Positions 26,757 through 35,130 of a DNA stretch of 64,000 bases are shown here, one piece after another. Made by a program: the position numbers and the translations under genes. Below the pieces are notes generated by a model that saw nothing but the letters and a program-made list of their open reading frames with translations, searched no databases and was not told the DNA's origin. Source of the DNA: Azophilus sp965116165 (GTDB lineage: Bacteria; Pseudomonadota; Gammaproteobacteria; Pseudomonadales; Azotimanducaceae); assembly GCA_965116165.1 (NCBI GenBank), contig OZ220484.1, positions 496,001 to 560,000 on the forward strand. Direction: 5' to 3'. Each line of letters starts with the position of its first letter. Position 1 is the stretch's first letter.

Positions 26757-27682
26757 ATACGGGCACGCCAACCCGACGATTCCAATCGCTTGGGCCATCC
26801 CCAACATTCGGCGGCGTTGTCGCGATCCTGCTCGCCGCCCTTTTGCCCGGCTGCCTGTCGGCCGAAATCCTGCACAGGGAACGTTCGCTCTATCAGACGC
26901 TGCTCGTGGACCGGCAAGGGTCTCAGGTCTGCCTGAAGTTCGGGGTACGCCGCAATCAACGCATCCAATCCTGCATCGATCAGCGTCGGCCTCGACAAAT
27001 GGTGTTCAGCTATACCCGCATGATGTTGGCCGCGCTGTTGTTGAACCCATCGCCCCGGCGGGTTCTGTTTGCCGGCCTCGGCGGCGGCACATTGCCCACG
27101 GCACTCGCGGAACTGTATCCCGAAGCGCTGATCGATGTCGTGGAGATCGACGCCGCCGTGGTTAAGGTGGCGGAGCACCACTTCGGCTTCCGGGCAAGCG
27201 AGCGCCTGCGGGTTCATGTCCAGGATGCCCGCGCCTTTGTCAAACGCGCCGGCCGCAACGGCGCAACCTACGACCTGGTGATACTCGACGCGTTCAACAG
27301 CGACTACATTCCCGAACACCTGATGACCAGGGAGTTTCTACTCGAGACCAGAACCCTGCTTTCCGTCCAGGGTGTCGTTGCCGCCAACACCTTTGCAACC
27401 AGTCGACTATACGACCATGAATCCGCAACCTACGCCGATGTTTTTGGGCCTTTCTTCAACCTGCGTCTCGCCAATACCGCGAATCGAGTCATCCTCGCCA
27501 CGACCGACGCACTGCCCAATGTATTGAGCCTGCAACGCCGTGCCGCGCAACTCGACCAAAGCTTAAAGCCCTATGGCGTCGATATCCTGAAATATCCCAA
27601 ACAGATGCTCGGCGAGATCGATTGGGATGCGACCGCCCAGGTGCTGACCGACCAATACGCGCCCGCCAATCTGCTGCGGTAG
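26753..27682 (+). CDS. Spermidine synthase-like methyltransferase-fold protein
   Basis: 309 residues. An N-terminal hydrophobic stretch (about 18-35, VVAILLAALLPGCLSA) could be a membrane anchor or lipoprotein signal. It is followed by the spermidine synthase fold: SLYQTLLVDRQGSQVCLKFG, SAM-type loop VLFAGLGGGTLPTAL, acidic loop VEIDAAVVKVAEHHF, and LVILDAFNSDYIPEHLMT. It starts at the ATG overlapping the upstream stop (ATGA), so the two halves are translationally coupled. The lipobox-like LLPGC suggests the domain may face the periplasm, which would be unusual for an S-adenosyl-type enzyme; this is an inference. Confidence 0.8.
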   Translation: MNTGTPTRRFQSLGPSPTFGGVVAILLAALLPGCLSAEILHRERSLYQTLLVDRQGSQVCLKFGVRRNQRIQSCIDQRRPRQMVFSYTRMMLAALLLNPSPRRVLFAGLGGGTLPTALAELYPEALIDVVEIDAAVVKVAEHHFGFRASERLRVHVQDARAFVKRAGRNGATYDLVILDAFNSDYIPEHLMTREFLLETRTLLSVQGVVAANTFATSRLYDHESATYADVFGPFFNLRLANTANRVILATTDALPNVLSLQRRAAQLDQSLKPYGVDILKYPKQMLGEIDWDATAQVLTDQYAPANLLR

Positions 27683-27788
27683 CGCTAGTGCCGCGGCCAC
27701 AGTCACCGCACCAGTTTCACGCCCTCGGCCTCGTGGCCTATGGCGGCACCACCGCCCGGTCGCGCCGGTGTCTTGTCGTTTCTCGCCC

Positions 27789-28184
27789 TCACACTTGCTC
27801 ATCGAGGTTCAACGACGCGGAGTTCATGCAATAGCGCAGTCCGGTCGGGTCGGGTCCGTCCGGGAAGACATGCCCGAGATGCGCCCCACAGGTCGCGCAA
27901 AGTACTTCCGTGCGGCGCATGAAATGGCTGTCGTCCGCACGGGCGATCACCGCGTCTTTGGTAATCGGCGCGTAGAAACTCGGCCAGCCCGTGCCGGAAT
28001 CGTATTTGCTGTTGGAATCGAAAAGCGGGCTGTCGCAACATTTGCATCGGTAGATGCCCGGTGTTTTGGTGTCCCAATAGACGCCGCTGAAGGCCGGCTC
28101 GGTACCCGCCCGGCGGGTGATATGAAACTCCTCGGGCGACAATTGCGCCTGCCATTCCCGGTCGGTCTTTGATAACTTGCTCAT
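27789..28184 (-). CDS. msrB: Peptide-methionine (R)-S-oxide reductase
   Basis: Repairs oxidised methionine (R form) using thioredoxin; cytoplasmic. It is 131 aa, a typical length. Zinc-binding cysteine pairs occur as CKCC and CATCGAH, with the signature GTGWPSFYAPI and the catalytic Cys119 in LRYCMNSASLNL. It lies convergent with the spermidine synthase-like gene and divergent from alaA. Confidence 0.96.
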   Translation of the reverse strand: MSKLSKTDREWQAQLSPEEFHITRRAGTEPAFSGVYWDTKTPGIYRCKCCDSPLFDSNSKYDSGTGWPSFYAPITKDAVIARADDSHFMRRTEVLCATCGAHLGHVFPDGPDPTGLRYCMNSASLNLDEQV

Positions 28185-28317
28185 GTTGTCCGTTCGCGGT
28201 CGTTGCGGGGTTGTGGAATTACACCGCGAAGACTACCGCATTGGCGCGGCATATTCGCGCCGGAACTTGGCGATGTCTCCACGAAAATTCCCGAACAGAG
28301 CCGGAAGGGATTGAACA

Positions 28318-29622
28318 ATGCAAGATACAGCAAAAGCAACAGGTACCACCGTCCTGCCCAGGCCCAACATCAAGGCGCTCTCTCCCTTGCAAGCGCGAGG
28401 GGAAAAATCCCGTATCGTCAAATCCAGCAAACTCGACAATGTTTGCTACGACATCCGCGGCCCGGTTCTGGAGGAAGCCCACCGACTTGAGGAAGAGGGC
28501 CACCGGGTGATGAAGCTGAACATCGGCAACCCCGCACCCTTTGGCTTCGATGCGCCCGAGGAAATCCTGGTCGATGTCATGCACAACCTGCCGGCATCCC
28601 AGGGCTACTGCGACTCCAAGGGTCTTTACAGCGCCCGCAAGGCGGTCATGCAATACGCCCAGCAACTCGGCATGGCGGGCGTGGAGATCGACGACATCAT
28701 CATCGGCAACGGTGTTTCGGAGTTGGCCATGATGGCCGTGCAGGCACTGTTGGAAAACGACGACGAAGTGCTGATTCCGGCACCGGATTTTCCACTGTGG
28801 AGCGCCTCCGTGAATCTGTGCGGTGGCCGCCCGGTGCACTACCTCTGCGATGAGGGGAGCGCCTGGGCACCGGACTTCGACGATTTGGCCACCAAGGTGT
28901 CGCCACGCACCCGGGCGCTGGTGATCATCAATCCCAACAACCCGACCGGCGCGGTTTATCCGCGACCCGTGCTCGAGCAATTGGTGGAATTCGCGCGCCG
29001 CCACTCGCTGGTTGTCTTCGCCGACGAAATCTACGACAAGATAGTCTACGACGAGGCGCAATATGTTCCGGTGGCCACTTTGGCGGAAGATTTGCTGGTG
29101 GTCAGCTTCAGCGGCCTTTCAAAAGCCTATCGCGCCGCGGGCTTCCGCACCGGCTGGATGATCGCCAGCGGGGCCAAGCGCGACGCCAGGGGCTATATCG
29201 AAGGCTTGAACATACTGGCCTCGCTGCGGCTGTGCGCCAACGTGCCCACCCAACACGCCGTGCAGACCGCACTTGGCGGCTACCAGTCCATCCGCGACCT
29301 GGTTGCCCCGGGCGGGCGCCTGTACGACCAACGCGAACTGGCATGGCGTTTGCTCAACGACATCAAGGGCTTGAGCTGCGTGAAGCCCGACGGCGCGCTC
29401 TATCTCTTTGTGCGTATCGACACCAAGCGCTTCGGCATCACCGACGACGAGCGTTTCGCCCTCGACCTGCTGCGGGAAGAGAGGGTTCTCGTGGTGCAGG
29501 GCAGCGCCTTCAATTGGCCGAGGCCGGATCATTTCCGCGTGGTCTTTCTGCCCCACCCCGAAGATATTGAGGAGGCGGCGGACCGCATCCGGCGGTTCCT
29601 GGGACGATACCGGCAGAGGTGA
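28318..29622 (+). CDS. alaA: Alanine-synthesising transaminase AlaA
   Basis: PLP-dependent class I aminotransferase (434 aa) that makes alanine from pyruvate and glutamate. It has LNIGNPAPFGFDAPEEI, the substrate-loop YCDSKGLYSARKA, NNPTGAVY, ADEIYDKIVYD and the PLP-binding Lys269 in FSGLSKAYRAAGFRTGW. The first 30 or so residues (MQDTAKATGTTVLPRP...) are less conserved; a start near KSSKLDNVCYDIRGP (about residue 35) would match E. coli length, but there is no Met there. The gene stands alone and is followed by a repeat-packed gap. Confidence 0.92.
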   Translation: MQDTAKATGTTVLPRPNIKALSPLQARGEKSRIVKSSKLDNVCYDIRGPVLEEAHRLEEEGHRVMKLNIGNPAPFGFDAPEEILVDVMHNLPASQGYCDSKGLYSARKAVMQYAQQLGMAGVEIDDIIIGNGVSELAMMAVQALLENDDEVLIPAPDFPLWSASVNLCGGRPVHYLCDEGSAWAPDFDDLATKVSPRTRALVIINPNNPTGAVYPRPVLEQLVEFARRHSLVVFADEIYDKIVYDEAQYVPVATLAEDLLVVSFSGLSKAYRAAGFRTGWMIASGAKRDARGYIEGLNILASLRLCANVPTQHAVQTALGGYQSIRDLVAPGGRLYDQRELAWRLLNDIKGLSCVKPDGALYLFVRIDTKRFGITDDERFALDLLREERVLVVQGSAFNWPRPDHFRVVFLPHPEDIEEAADRIRRFLGRYRQR

Positions 29623-29770
29623 TACCGACAGAGGTGGAGTTAATGTGGCAAGATCCAGCCTACATTCCGTTTCGGCTTCCGTTGCCCTATTCGGTAGCTT
29701 CCACATGGGTGGCCAACGCCGAGCGAGAGTTCCGGCAAGTCCGACGCGAAACCTTCATCACGGGCTGTTA

Positions 29771-29815
29771 TGCTCCATCCAACTGATATTGCCGCATCAG
29801 TTGAATGGAGCACTA
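29771..29815. repeat. Family E, two ends fused (E2)
   Basis: TGCTCCATCCAACTGATATT, then GCCGCATCAG, then TTGAATGGAGCACT: the family E terminus facing its own inverted partner with no interior. It reads like a deletion derivative of an E1-type element, and its dyad could act as a terminator for alaA. The gap 29623-30044 holds E2, F1 and A3 back to back. Confidence 0.55.
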
Positions 29816-29816
29816 G

Positions 29817-29941
29817 TGTCCTGTCCCGGAAATGCGCATATTATTCAACCTGCGTGTAATGTATCTTATATTATTGATTTTAAATGAAATTATTTTTTAT
29901 AGACCGGTGAATATTTTATAGCGAATTTGCGGGACAGAACA
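29817..29941. mobile_element. Family F MITE, complete (F1)
   Basis: A 125-bp AT-rich element with ends TGTCCTGTCCCGGAAATGCG and, inverted, TGTTCTGTCCCGCAAATTCG, flanked by CTAG on both sides. CTAG is the known target of IS630-type elements (and of IS481). The second copy (45992) still carries an IS630-type transposase tail, so I favour IS630. The right-hand CTAG is shared with the adjoining family A element. Confidence 0.75.
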
Positions 29942-29945
29942 CTAG

Positions 29946-30044
29946 GGAAGGTCTGAATAAATCGATAGAGCAGCATTGAGGCACTCGTAGCCCATTGATT
30001 TTATTCAACCGTATGCCGTAAATACAGAGTTAATCAGAGGTTCC
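29946..30044 (-). mobile_element. Family A MITE, complete, reverse orientation (A3)
   Basis: 99 bp from GGAAGGTCTGAATAA to AATCAGAGGTTCC, flanked by a perfect CTAG duplication (29942-29945 and 30045-30048). The right-hand CTAG contains the TAG stop codon of the gamma-glutamylcyclotransferase-like gene. Confidence 0.8.
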
Positions 30045-30524
30045 CTAGGCGAGTGGTAACGGACCGGTTTGGTCGGCGCAGGGAGTCCGCTCAAGCCAAC
30101 GAAAATACCTGGGCGTCAGATAGTCGCGGCCAGCGAGCAGATGCCCGAGGTAGGAACACGGCGGCCTGAGCCCGTCTTTGCGCACCGCCGGGTTCGCAAA
30201 GTACGTCCAGGCCGGGGTGTGCCCGCCCCCGCTCGCGACGTAAACCACATCGCGCCCATAGTGCACCGGCACCCGCTCGAATGGGTCCATCCCCAGAATC
30301 TCATCCGGCGACCGCAACCGGTACAAAACACCCTCAACCGTATCCTCCGGCGCATAGACGATGTTGGCGTGCGCAACCCCGGGGTGAGCGCGGGAAACCT
30401 TATCGAACACCAGACGCATGCCGCGCAGACGGGCGGGTGAAATGGCGGTAAAACCCAGCCCCCGCGTACGCGCCCGGTCGGGATTCATGTTGCTACCGTA
30501 GGCGAAGTAATGATCCACGGGCAT
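30045..30524 (-). CDS. Gamma-glutamylcyclotransferase-like protein
   Basis: A 159-residue protein of the GGCT/AIG2-like fold, which releases 5-oxoproline from gamma-glutamyl amines or peptides. The N-terminal signature HYFAYGSNMNPDR, GVLYRLRSPDEI and the C-terminal PSCSYL-like segment PPCSYLGHLLAG are visible. The start at 30524 (MPVDHYFAYGSN) fits the family better than the ATG at 30545. The TAG stop is provided by the target duplication of MITE A3, so the native C terminus may have been altered. It lies just downstream of tusA on the same strand. The physiological substrate is unknown. Confidence 0.8.
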   Translation of the reverse strand: MPVDHYFAYGSNMNPDRARTRGLGFTAISPARLRGMRLVFDKVSRAHPGVAHANIVYAPEDTVEGVLYRLRSPDEILGMDPFERVPVHYGRDVVYVASGGGHTPAWTYFANPAVRKDGLRPPCSYLGHLLAGRDYLTPRYFRWLERTPCADQTGPLPLA

Positions 30525-30556
30525 GGGGTGGTGTCGCAGTGGCACGGGGCCCGCCT

Positions 30557-30802
30557 TTACTTCCCCTTGCGGATGCGGTACTCGAGCCGCTCGTCCACCG
30601 CCGACTTGCTCAGCAGCTCATGGCCCATGAAGCGACAAAAATCCCGGAAGTCCCGATCCGTCGAGGGGTCGGTCGCCACCACAAACAGGACTTCCCCCGG
30701 CCGCATCTCCCGCACCTTGTTGCGCACAATCATCAACGGCTCCGGGCAAACCAGGCCGACCGCGTCGACAAAATGCTCGTGATCGGTATTTTCGGGAGGC
30801 AA
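30557..30802 (-). CDS. tusA: Sulfurtransferase TusA
   Basis: Small sulfur carrier that passes persulfide sulfur from cysteine desulfurase toward tRNA 2-thiouridine synthesis and other acceptors. It has the catalytic cysteine in DAVGLVCPEPLM and the family block ATDPSTDRDFRDFCRFMGHELL. The TTG at 30802 gives 81 residues, exactly the usual size. Longer readings from ATG 30862 or 30937 run through a family A repeat end (the peptide EGLNNSIEQ is encoded by that repeat) and are less likely. The start codon choice is therefore uncertain. Confidence 0.88.
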   Translation of the reverse strand: MPPENTDHEHFVDAVGLVCPEPLMIVRNKVREMRPGEVLFVVATDPSTDRDFRDFCRFMGHELLSKSAVDERLEYRIRKGK

Positions 30803-30876
30803 TGTTCGACCAGGCGCTCTTGGGTTCCGTGACGATATTAAACCAACCAGCAAGGCTCTCATACACCACTGCTGTT

Positions 30877-30899
30877 CTATCGAATTGTTCAGACCTTCC
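30877..30899 (+). repeat. Family A repeat, solo right end (A4)
   Basis: CTATCGAATTGTTCAGACCT followed by TCC equals the right 23 bp of the 99-bp MITE. The left part is missing. It lies in the divergent tusA / TPR-gene gap (30803-31093), in which I see nothing else. Confidence 0.6.
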
Positions 30900-31093
30900 C
30901 CAAGCGTGGCAATGCCCGAAAATTGGTGTCCAACCAAGCTCGGGTGGTCAATTTGCCGGGTATTCGCGCCCGAACAAATGATCGCGCATTGTTAGCGGGA
31001 AGTGCCGCCGCCTTGCATCTGTTCTTGACTTGCCGGACGGTGACTTCCACACTCCAATGCTTGCAAAGCGTGGCTGTCCAATTCTTGAGGCAG

Positions 31094-32569
31094 ATGAGAA
31101 CCGGGTGCGCAAAATACGTTGCGGGGCACGGCTTGATCGGTGTGGCCATTGGGTTATTTGCGTTTTCCAGCGCGGCCACGGCCGGCAGCAACCAAATATC
31201 GGCGGAGGATTCCGATGCTGTCGAGCTTGCCCGGGATGCCGTTGCGGATGTCGGGGTCAAAGCAACGGTATCGACGCAATCTATCGAGGGGATACCCACC
31301 CAGTCGGCCCCGCCTTTCGATTCCGCCTCCGCAAGCGCCGCAGCGGTTGGCTACGAGGCCATCGAGGAGGCGTTCGACGAGCCCGCCGGGCCGCTTGACT
31401 CGGTCGCCTTCAGCATCGACCAGGGCGAGTTTGTCGGCACGGTGGCGTTTCTCGAGCGTTATATTCGCGCCGTTGAATCCGCCCACCACCGTCTCCACCC
31501 CGACCTGGTGGAACCCCTCACCCTATTGGGCGATGCGCATTTCGGCCAACAGCGGCCAGATTGGGCGCTTGACGCCTACAGCCGCGCCCTGCATGTCCGG
31601 CGCGTCAATGACGGGCTGTTCGTGCCGGAGCAGGTGGCGGTGGTCTACAGGCAGGCCGAGGCACTCAAAGCGACAGGCAACCTGGAAGAAGCCGGCAACC
31701 GGGAGGAATACGCCTATAGTGTTTTGCTAAAGGCCCACGGCGCGCTTGGCGAGGCAATGCTGCCCGGCACCTATCGGCTCGCCGAGTGGTATCGCGAGAG
31801 CCCCAACATCTTCGCGGCGCGCGCCCTCTACGAGCGGGCCATGCGCATCCACGAAGCAAGCGGCAAGCAGAACACCCCCGCCGCCCTACCCGCCTTGGAC
31901 GGGCTCGTTTTTACCTACCGAGAAGAACGCTTTCCACCCTATTATGTCGACGACAACCGGTCGCCTTCATTACGCGCCGCGCCCATGTCCTTGACGTCGA
32001 GATCAATGGTCTTTGACGAACCGTTTAGGATAAATAACTTTCCCGCCGCCGAACGCGCCCTGCAACAGATCGTGCAAATTCGCCGCGAAGACCCACAATC
32101 GACCCAAATGGAGGTCTTCGACGCCATACTGGATCTTGCCGACTGGCACCTCATGTGGGAACGCTTCAGCAAGGCGCACACCCTCTACGAGTTCGTCTAC
32201 GCCGAGATGGACGGCTCGGACGGCATCGACGCGCGCGAGTATTTCGCGCAACCCCGGCTGTTGCACATGCCGCTGCCCGCGGATCCGAAGCCTCTCCGCC
32301 AGGAAGCCACGGAATCGGTGGCGGAAAGCGACAAGGTGCCGGGATTTATAGAAACCTCATTTCGCGTTTCCGCCAACGGCAGCGCACAGAACATTGCAAT
32401 CGTCGCGGCGGACCCCGAGGGCCTGATGGATTTCCGAGCTCGCCGTAGCGTGCGCAACTCGCGCCATCGCCCCGCGATGGAGAACGGCAGGGCGATACCC
32501 TTCGAAAATCAAACTTGGCGGCACGAGTTCGAATATGTGCCCCGCGAGGAGGAGGTGGAAGATGCCTAA
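31094..32569 (+). CDS. Secreted TPR protein with TonB C-terminal-like domain
   Basis: 491 residues from the ATG at 31094. An upstream in-frame ATG at 30923 is rejected since it precedes the signal peptide by 57 residues. A signal peptide (about 1-29, GLIGVAIGLFAFSSAATA) is followed by tetratricopeptide-like helices, e.g. LLGDAHFGQQRPDWALDAYS and AEALKATGNLEEAGNREEYA. The last 75 residues (TSFRVSANGSAQNIAIVAAD through FEYVP) follow the TonB C-terminal pattern of FxVxxxGxxxNxxVV and a final beta strand. It is the first gene of the 31-45 kb cluster and overlaps the next by 8 bp. It is probably periplasmic and may touch peptidoglycan or an outer-membrane partner. The function is not known. Confidence 0.7.
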   Translation: MRTGCAKYVAGHGLIGVAIGLFAFSSAATAGSNQISAEDSDAVELARDAVADVGVKATVSTQSIEGIPTQSAPPFDSASASAAAVGYEAIEEAFDEPAGPLDSVAFSIDQGEFVGTVAFLERYIRAVESAHHRLHPDLVEPLTLLGDAHFGQQRPDWALDAYSRALHVRRVNDGLFVPEQVAVVYRQAEALKATGNLEEAGNREEYAYSVLLKAHGALGEAMLPGTYRLAEWYRESPNIFAARALYERAMRIHEASGKQNTPAALPALDGLVFTYREERFPPYYVDDNRSPSLRAAPMSLTSRSMVFDEPFRINNFPAAERALQQIVQIRREDPQSTQMEVFDAILDLADWHLMWERFSKAHTLYEFVYAEMDGSDGIDAREYFAQPRLLHMPLPADPKPLRQEATESVAESDKVPGFIETSFRVSANGSAQNIAIVAADPEGLMDFRARRSVRNSRHRPAMENGRAIPFENQTWRHEFEYVPREEEVEDA

Positions 32570-33443
32570 TAGTCCCCGTCTCCAAGCCCGCCGCGCGGCC
32601 CTGGCAGGCAACGCCAACATCCGGCCCGCCAGCTTTGTTCTGCGTGCCGGCGCACTCTTGCTCATGGCGTTGCTTTGGGCCTGCGCACCCATTACGCCGC
32701 TCTTTCCCCAACCCTCCAGCCCCCCGTCGTCATCCGGCCCCTCCGGCGCGTCCAACCCTTCCGGCGGCTCGCCAGGCCCATCCGCGCCAACCGGCGGCAC
32801 GCAGGGCCCCTCGGGTGGCGCATCGACACCGAGTGGTGGCATTCCGGGTTCTTCGGGAGGCGCCCCGGGAACACCGGGCCCAAGTGGTGGTTCTTCGGGC
32901 GGAATGCCGGGCGACCTTCCCGATTCCGACGACAACAGGGCGGGCAAGGCGGGAGCCGGCACACTGCCCGGAGGATGGGAAACCAGCAATGAGTTGCCAA
33001 CCCCCAACCAACCAAGGCCCGCACCGCCCATGCCTGGACACGGGGCCGGATCGGGCGGGAACCAGGAACTCGAAGAGGCGCTCGGCACTTTCGACGGGGA
33101 AATTCTCTCCGAGCGCGAGGGACTCGAGCAGCGTTCCAACGAAACCCCCGGCGGTGCGGGCAATCGGGCCGACCCGGCCACCGTCGATACCGGGCAACCG
33201 GGCGGTACGACGGGCGCGGCGGCGGGTGGCCGGTCCAACGCGCCAACGCGCACCGCCGCCATGCCGATTCCGCCGAGCCGACCAGCCCCGCCAATACCGC
33301 GCGGCGGGGCACCGGAGGACATCCCGGACGCCCGGGACGATGACATCATCGCGCGGCAATTGCGCGAAGCCGCGATGGCCGAATCCGACCCGGAATTGCG
33401 CAAAGCACTCTGGGAAGAGTACCGTCGCTATAAGGGTTCCTAA
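32562..33443 (+). CDS. Proline/glycine/serine-rich lipoprotein
   Basis: 293 residues. A positively charged N terminus and hydrophobic stretch end in LLLMALLWACAP, a probable lipobox with Cys at about residue 41, so it is likely an inner- or outer-membrane lipoprotein. A long low-complexity Ser/Gly/Pro linker follows (about 48-125), then acidic and Pro-rich sequence. The conserved-looking end is DDDIIARQLREAAMAESDPE and LWEEYRRYKGS. The strong GAGGAGGAGG ribosome site (32546-32555) and 8-bp overlap with the upstream gene show operonic coupling. No family recognised. The stop is followed at once by MITE B1. Confidence 0.65.
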   Translation: MPNSPRLQARRAALAGNANIRPASFVLRAGALLLMALLWACAPITPLFPQPSSPPSSSGPSGASNPSGGSPGPSAPTGGTQGPSGGASTPSGGIPGSSGGAPGTPGPSGGSSGGMPGDLPDSDDNRAGKAGAGTLPGGWETSNELPTPNQPRPAPPMPGHGAGSGGNQELEEALGTFDGEILSEREGLEQRSNETPGGAGNRADPATVDTGQPGGTTGAAAGGRSNAPTRTAAMPIPPSRPAPPIPRGGAPEDIPDARDDDIIARQLREAAMAESDPELRKALWEEYRRYKGS

Positions 33444-33619
33444 CCCGACCTATTCATGAATAAACTACTGCGGCCATCAAGAGCGGCGAAATCACCGGGT
33501 GTGCTCCCGCCGTGTGCTCAACGTGCCGTCAAGCACGCCTGCGCGCGCTCCTGCTCCGCGCACCCAGGACTTTCACCACTCTTGCCGGCCTCGCCACGTT
33601 CATTCATGAATAGGTCGGG
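33444..33619. mobile_element. Family B element, complete (B1)
   Basis: 176 bp with terminal inverted repeats CCCGACCTATTCATGAAT at both ends. The interior (ACTGCGGCCATCAAGAGCGG onward) is nearly identical to B2 at 41189. No coding capacity. It separates two genes of the vWA cluster. Confidence 0.8.
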
Positions 33620-33639
33620 CTAAACATTTGACAAACCCG

Positions 33640-34929
33640 ATGTATCCGTTTGACATCCGCACAAACCGATTGAATCCTCGTCGATTCCGTTCGGCGGCTC
33701 GTCGCATCGCCAAGCGCATGGGTGCCCAGGGATTGGCCATCTTGCTGGCCGGCGGTCTCTGCGGTTGCGTCTCGCAAGAGGTGCGAACCGTCGATATGAC
33801 GCCGCCCAAACAATTCCAGGGCATCCAAAACGAAGACGAACTCCTGGATGTCGGCATCGCCATCCTCAATCCGAACGTTCCCGAGACCTTCGATGAACAA
33901 ATCGAGGAACTCGTGCACCCGGACCTACGCCGTGCCGAAGCCCAATTCATCCCCTATTTTGCGAAGAACCTGCTGCAAAGCACCGGCAACTGGGGGGCGG
34001 TGCGCGTGGTGCCGCGTCCGACCCACGCCGTCGATGTCACCGTCTCCGGAAAGATTGTGGAATCGGACGGCGAACGGCTGACGATTGAGATGACCGTGAC
34101 CGACGCGCGCGGGGTGGATTGGTTCACCAAAACCTATCACTCGATTGCCAGCAAATACGCCTACTCGGATACCATCCCACCGGGCATCGACCCGTTCCAG
34201 GCCAACTACAAGAATCTCGCCGACGATATGCTCGCCTATCGCGAATCCCTGGATGCGGAAACCGTGCGCGAAATCCGCGCCACCGCGGAAATGAAATTCG
34301 CCCGGAGCTTCGCTCCCGATGCCTTCGCAACCCATGTGCGGGATTTGCCGAACGGCAATTTCGAACTGCTGCGGCTGCCCGCGTCGGACGATCCGATGCT
34401 GGCGCGGGTGCGCCAGGTGCGGGAACGGGAATATCTTTTTATCGATACGCTCGACAAGTACTACGCCAATTTCCACCGCAACATGTATCGGCCGTACCAC
34501 GGATGGCGGGCCGCCACCTACGACGAGGCCATCACGCTGCGCAAGCTCGAAGCCCAGTCCCGGGGCAAGGTATTGGCGGGTGCCGGCGCCATCGTCGGCG
34601 GTATCGGCGCAATCTATGAAAGCGACAACGCCTATGTCGATGCCGCCGGACTGGTATCGATCGCGGCCGGCGCGGCACTCGTCAAGAACGCCGTGAAAAA
34701 ACGCAACGAAGCCGCCGTGCAGGCCGAGGTTTTGCAAGAGATCGGTGTGGCCGCGGAGCAGGAAATCACACCCCATACTATCGAACTGGAGAACCAAACC
34801 GTGGATCTGCGGGGCACCGTCGAGGAGCAGTACCGGAAATTCCGCCGTATTCTGCGCCGCCTGTATTTCGAGGATCTGGGGCTTGAGGCGGAAGATGTCC
34901 CGCCGGAGGAAACTCCCGAATCCACCTGA
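33640..34929 (+). CDS. Lipoprotein of unknown family with C-terminal hydrophobic hairpin
   Basis: 429 residues from ATG 33640; a TTG at 33628 or an ATG at 33718 are alternatives, the last giving a compact lipoprotein signal. The signal MGAQGLAILLAGGLCGC (Cys near residue 43) is a convincing lipobox. The mature part begins VSQEVRTVDMTPPKQFQ and includes DVTVSGKIVESDGERLTIEM, resembling domains that assemble beta strands on the periplasmic side. Near residues 310-350, two hydrophobic Gly/Ala-rich stretches (LAGAGAIVGGIGAIYE and AAGLVSIAAGAALV) flank an acidic turn. I do not recognise a named family. It is the third gene of the cluster, bracketed by MITEs B1 and A5. Confidence 0.65.
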   Translation: MYPFDIRTNRLNPRRFRSAARRIAKRMGAQGLAILLAGGLCGCVSQEVRTVDMTPPKQFQGIQNEDELLDVGIAILNPNVPETFDEQIEELVHPDLRRAEAQFIPYFAKNLLQSTGNWGAVRVVPRPTHAVDVTVSGKIVESDGERLTIEMTVTDARGVDWFTKTYHSIASKYAYSDTIPPGIDPFQANYKNLADDMLAYRESLDAETVREIRATAEMKFARSFAPDAFATHVRDLPNGNFELLRLPASDDPMLARVRQVREREYLFIDTLDKYYANFHRNMYRPYHGWRAATYDEAITLRKLEAQSRGKVLAGAGAIVGGIGAIYESDNAYVDAAGLVSIAAGAALVKNAVKKRNEAAVQAEVLQEIGVAAEQEITPHTIELENQTVDLRGTVEEQYRKFRRILRRLYFEDLGLEAEDVPPEETPEST

Positions 34930-35012
34930 CCCCGGCAGGTTACGCCAACAATTGAGATTCCACTCCCTTGGGAAACTTCCGATTAACCCCGCAGTCACGG
35001 CATTTGATTTAA

Positions 35013-35111
35013 GGAACCTCTGACTAATCCTGTAGTCGGGACATCCGATTCAATAGAATCAATAGCTTACGAGTAGATCAATGTCGCTCTATCGATTTGT
35101 TCGGAGCTTCC
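35013..35111 (+). mobile_element. Family A MITE, complete (A5)
   Basis: 99 bp from GGAACCTCTGACTAATCCTG to TCGGAGCTTCC, flanked by TTAA on the left and TTAG on the right (one mismatch in the 4-bp duplication). It lies 20 bp upstream of the GTG start of the next cluster gene. Confidence 0.75.
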
Positions 35112-35130
35112 TTAGCGCAAGGTTGCCACC

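Noticed and set aside
32831..33622. Long antisense frame over the Pro/Gly-rich lipoprotein gene region and similar frames at 2831-3622
   Set aside because: Low-complexity GC-rich coding sequence opens all frames; no independent coding evidence.
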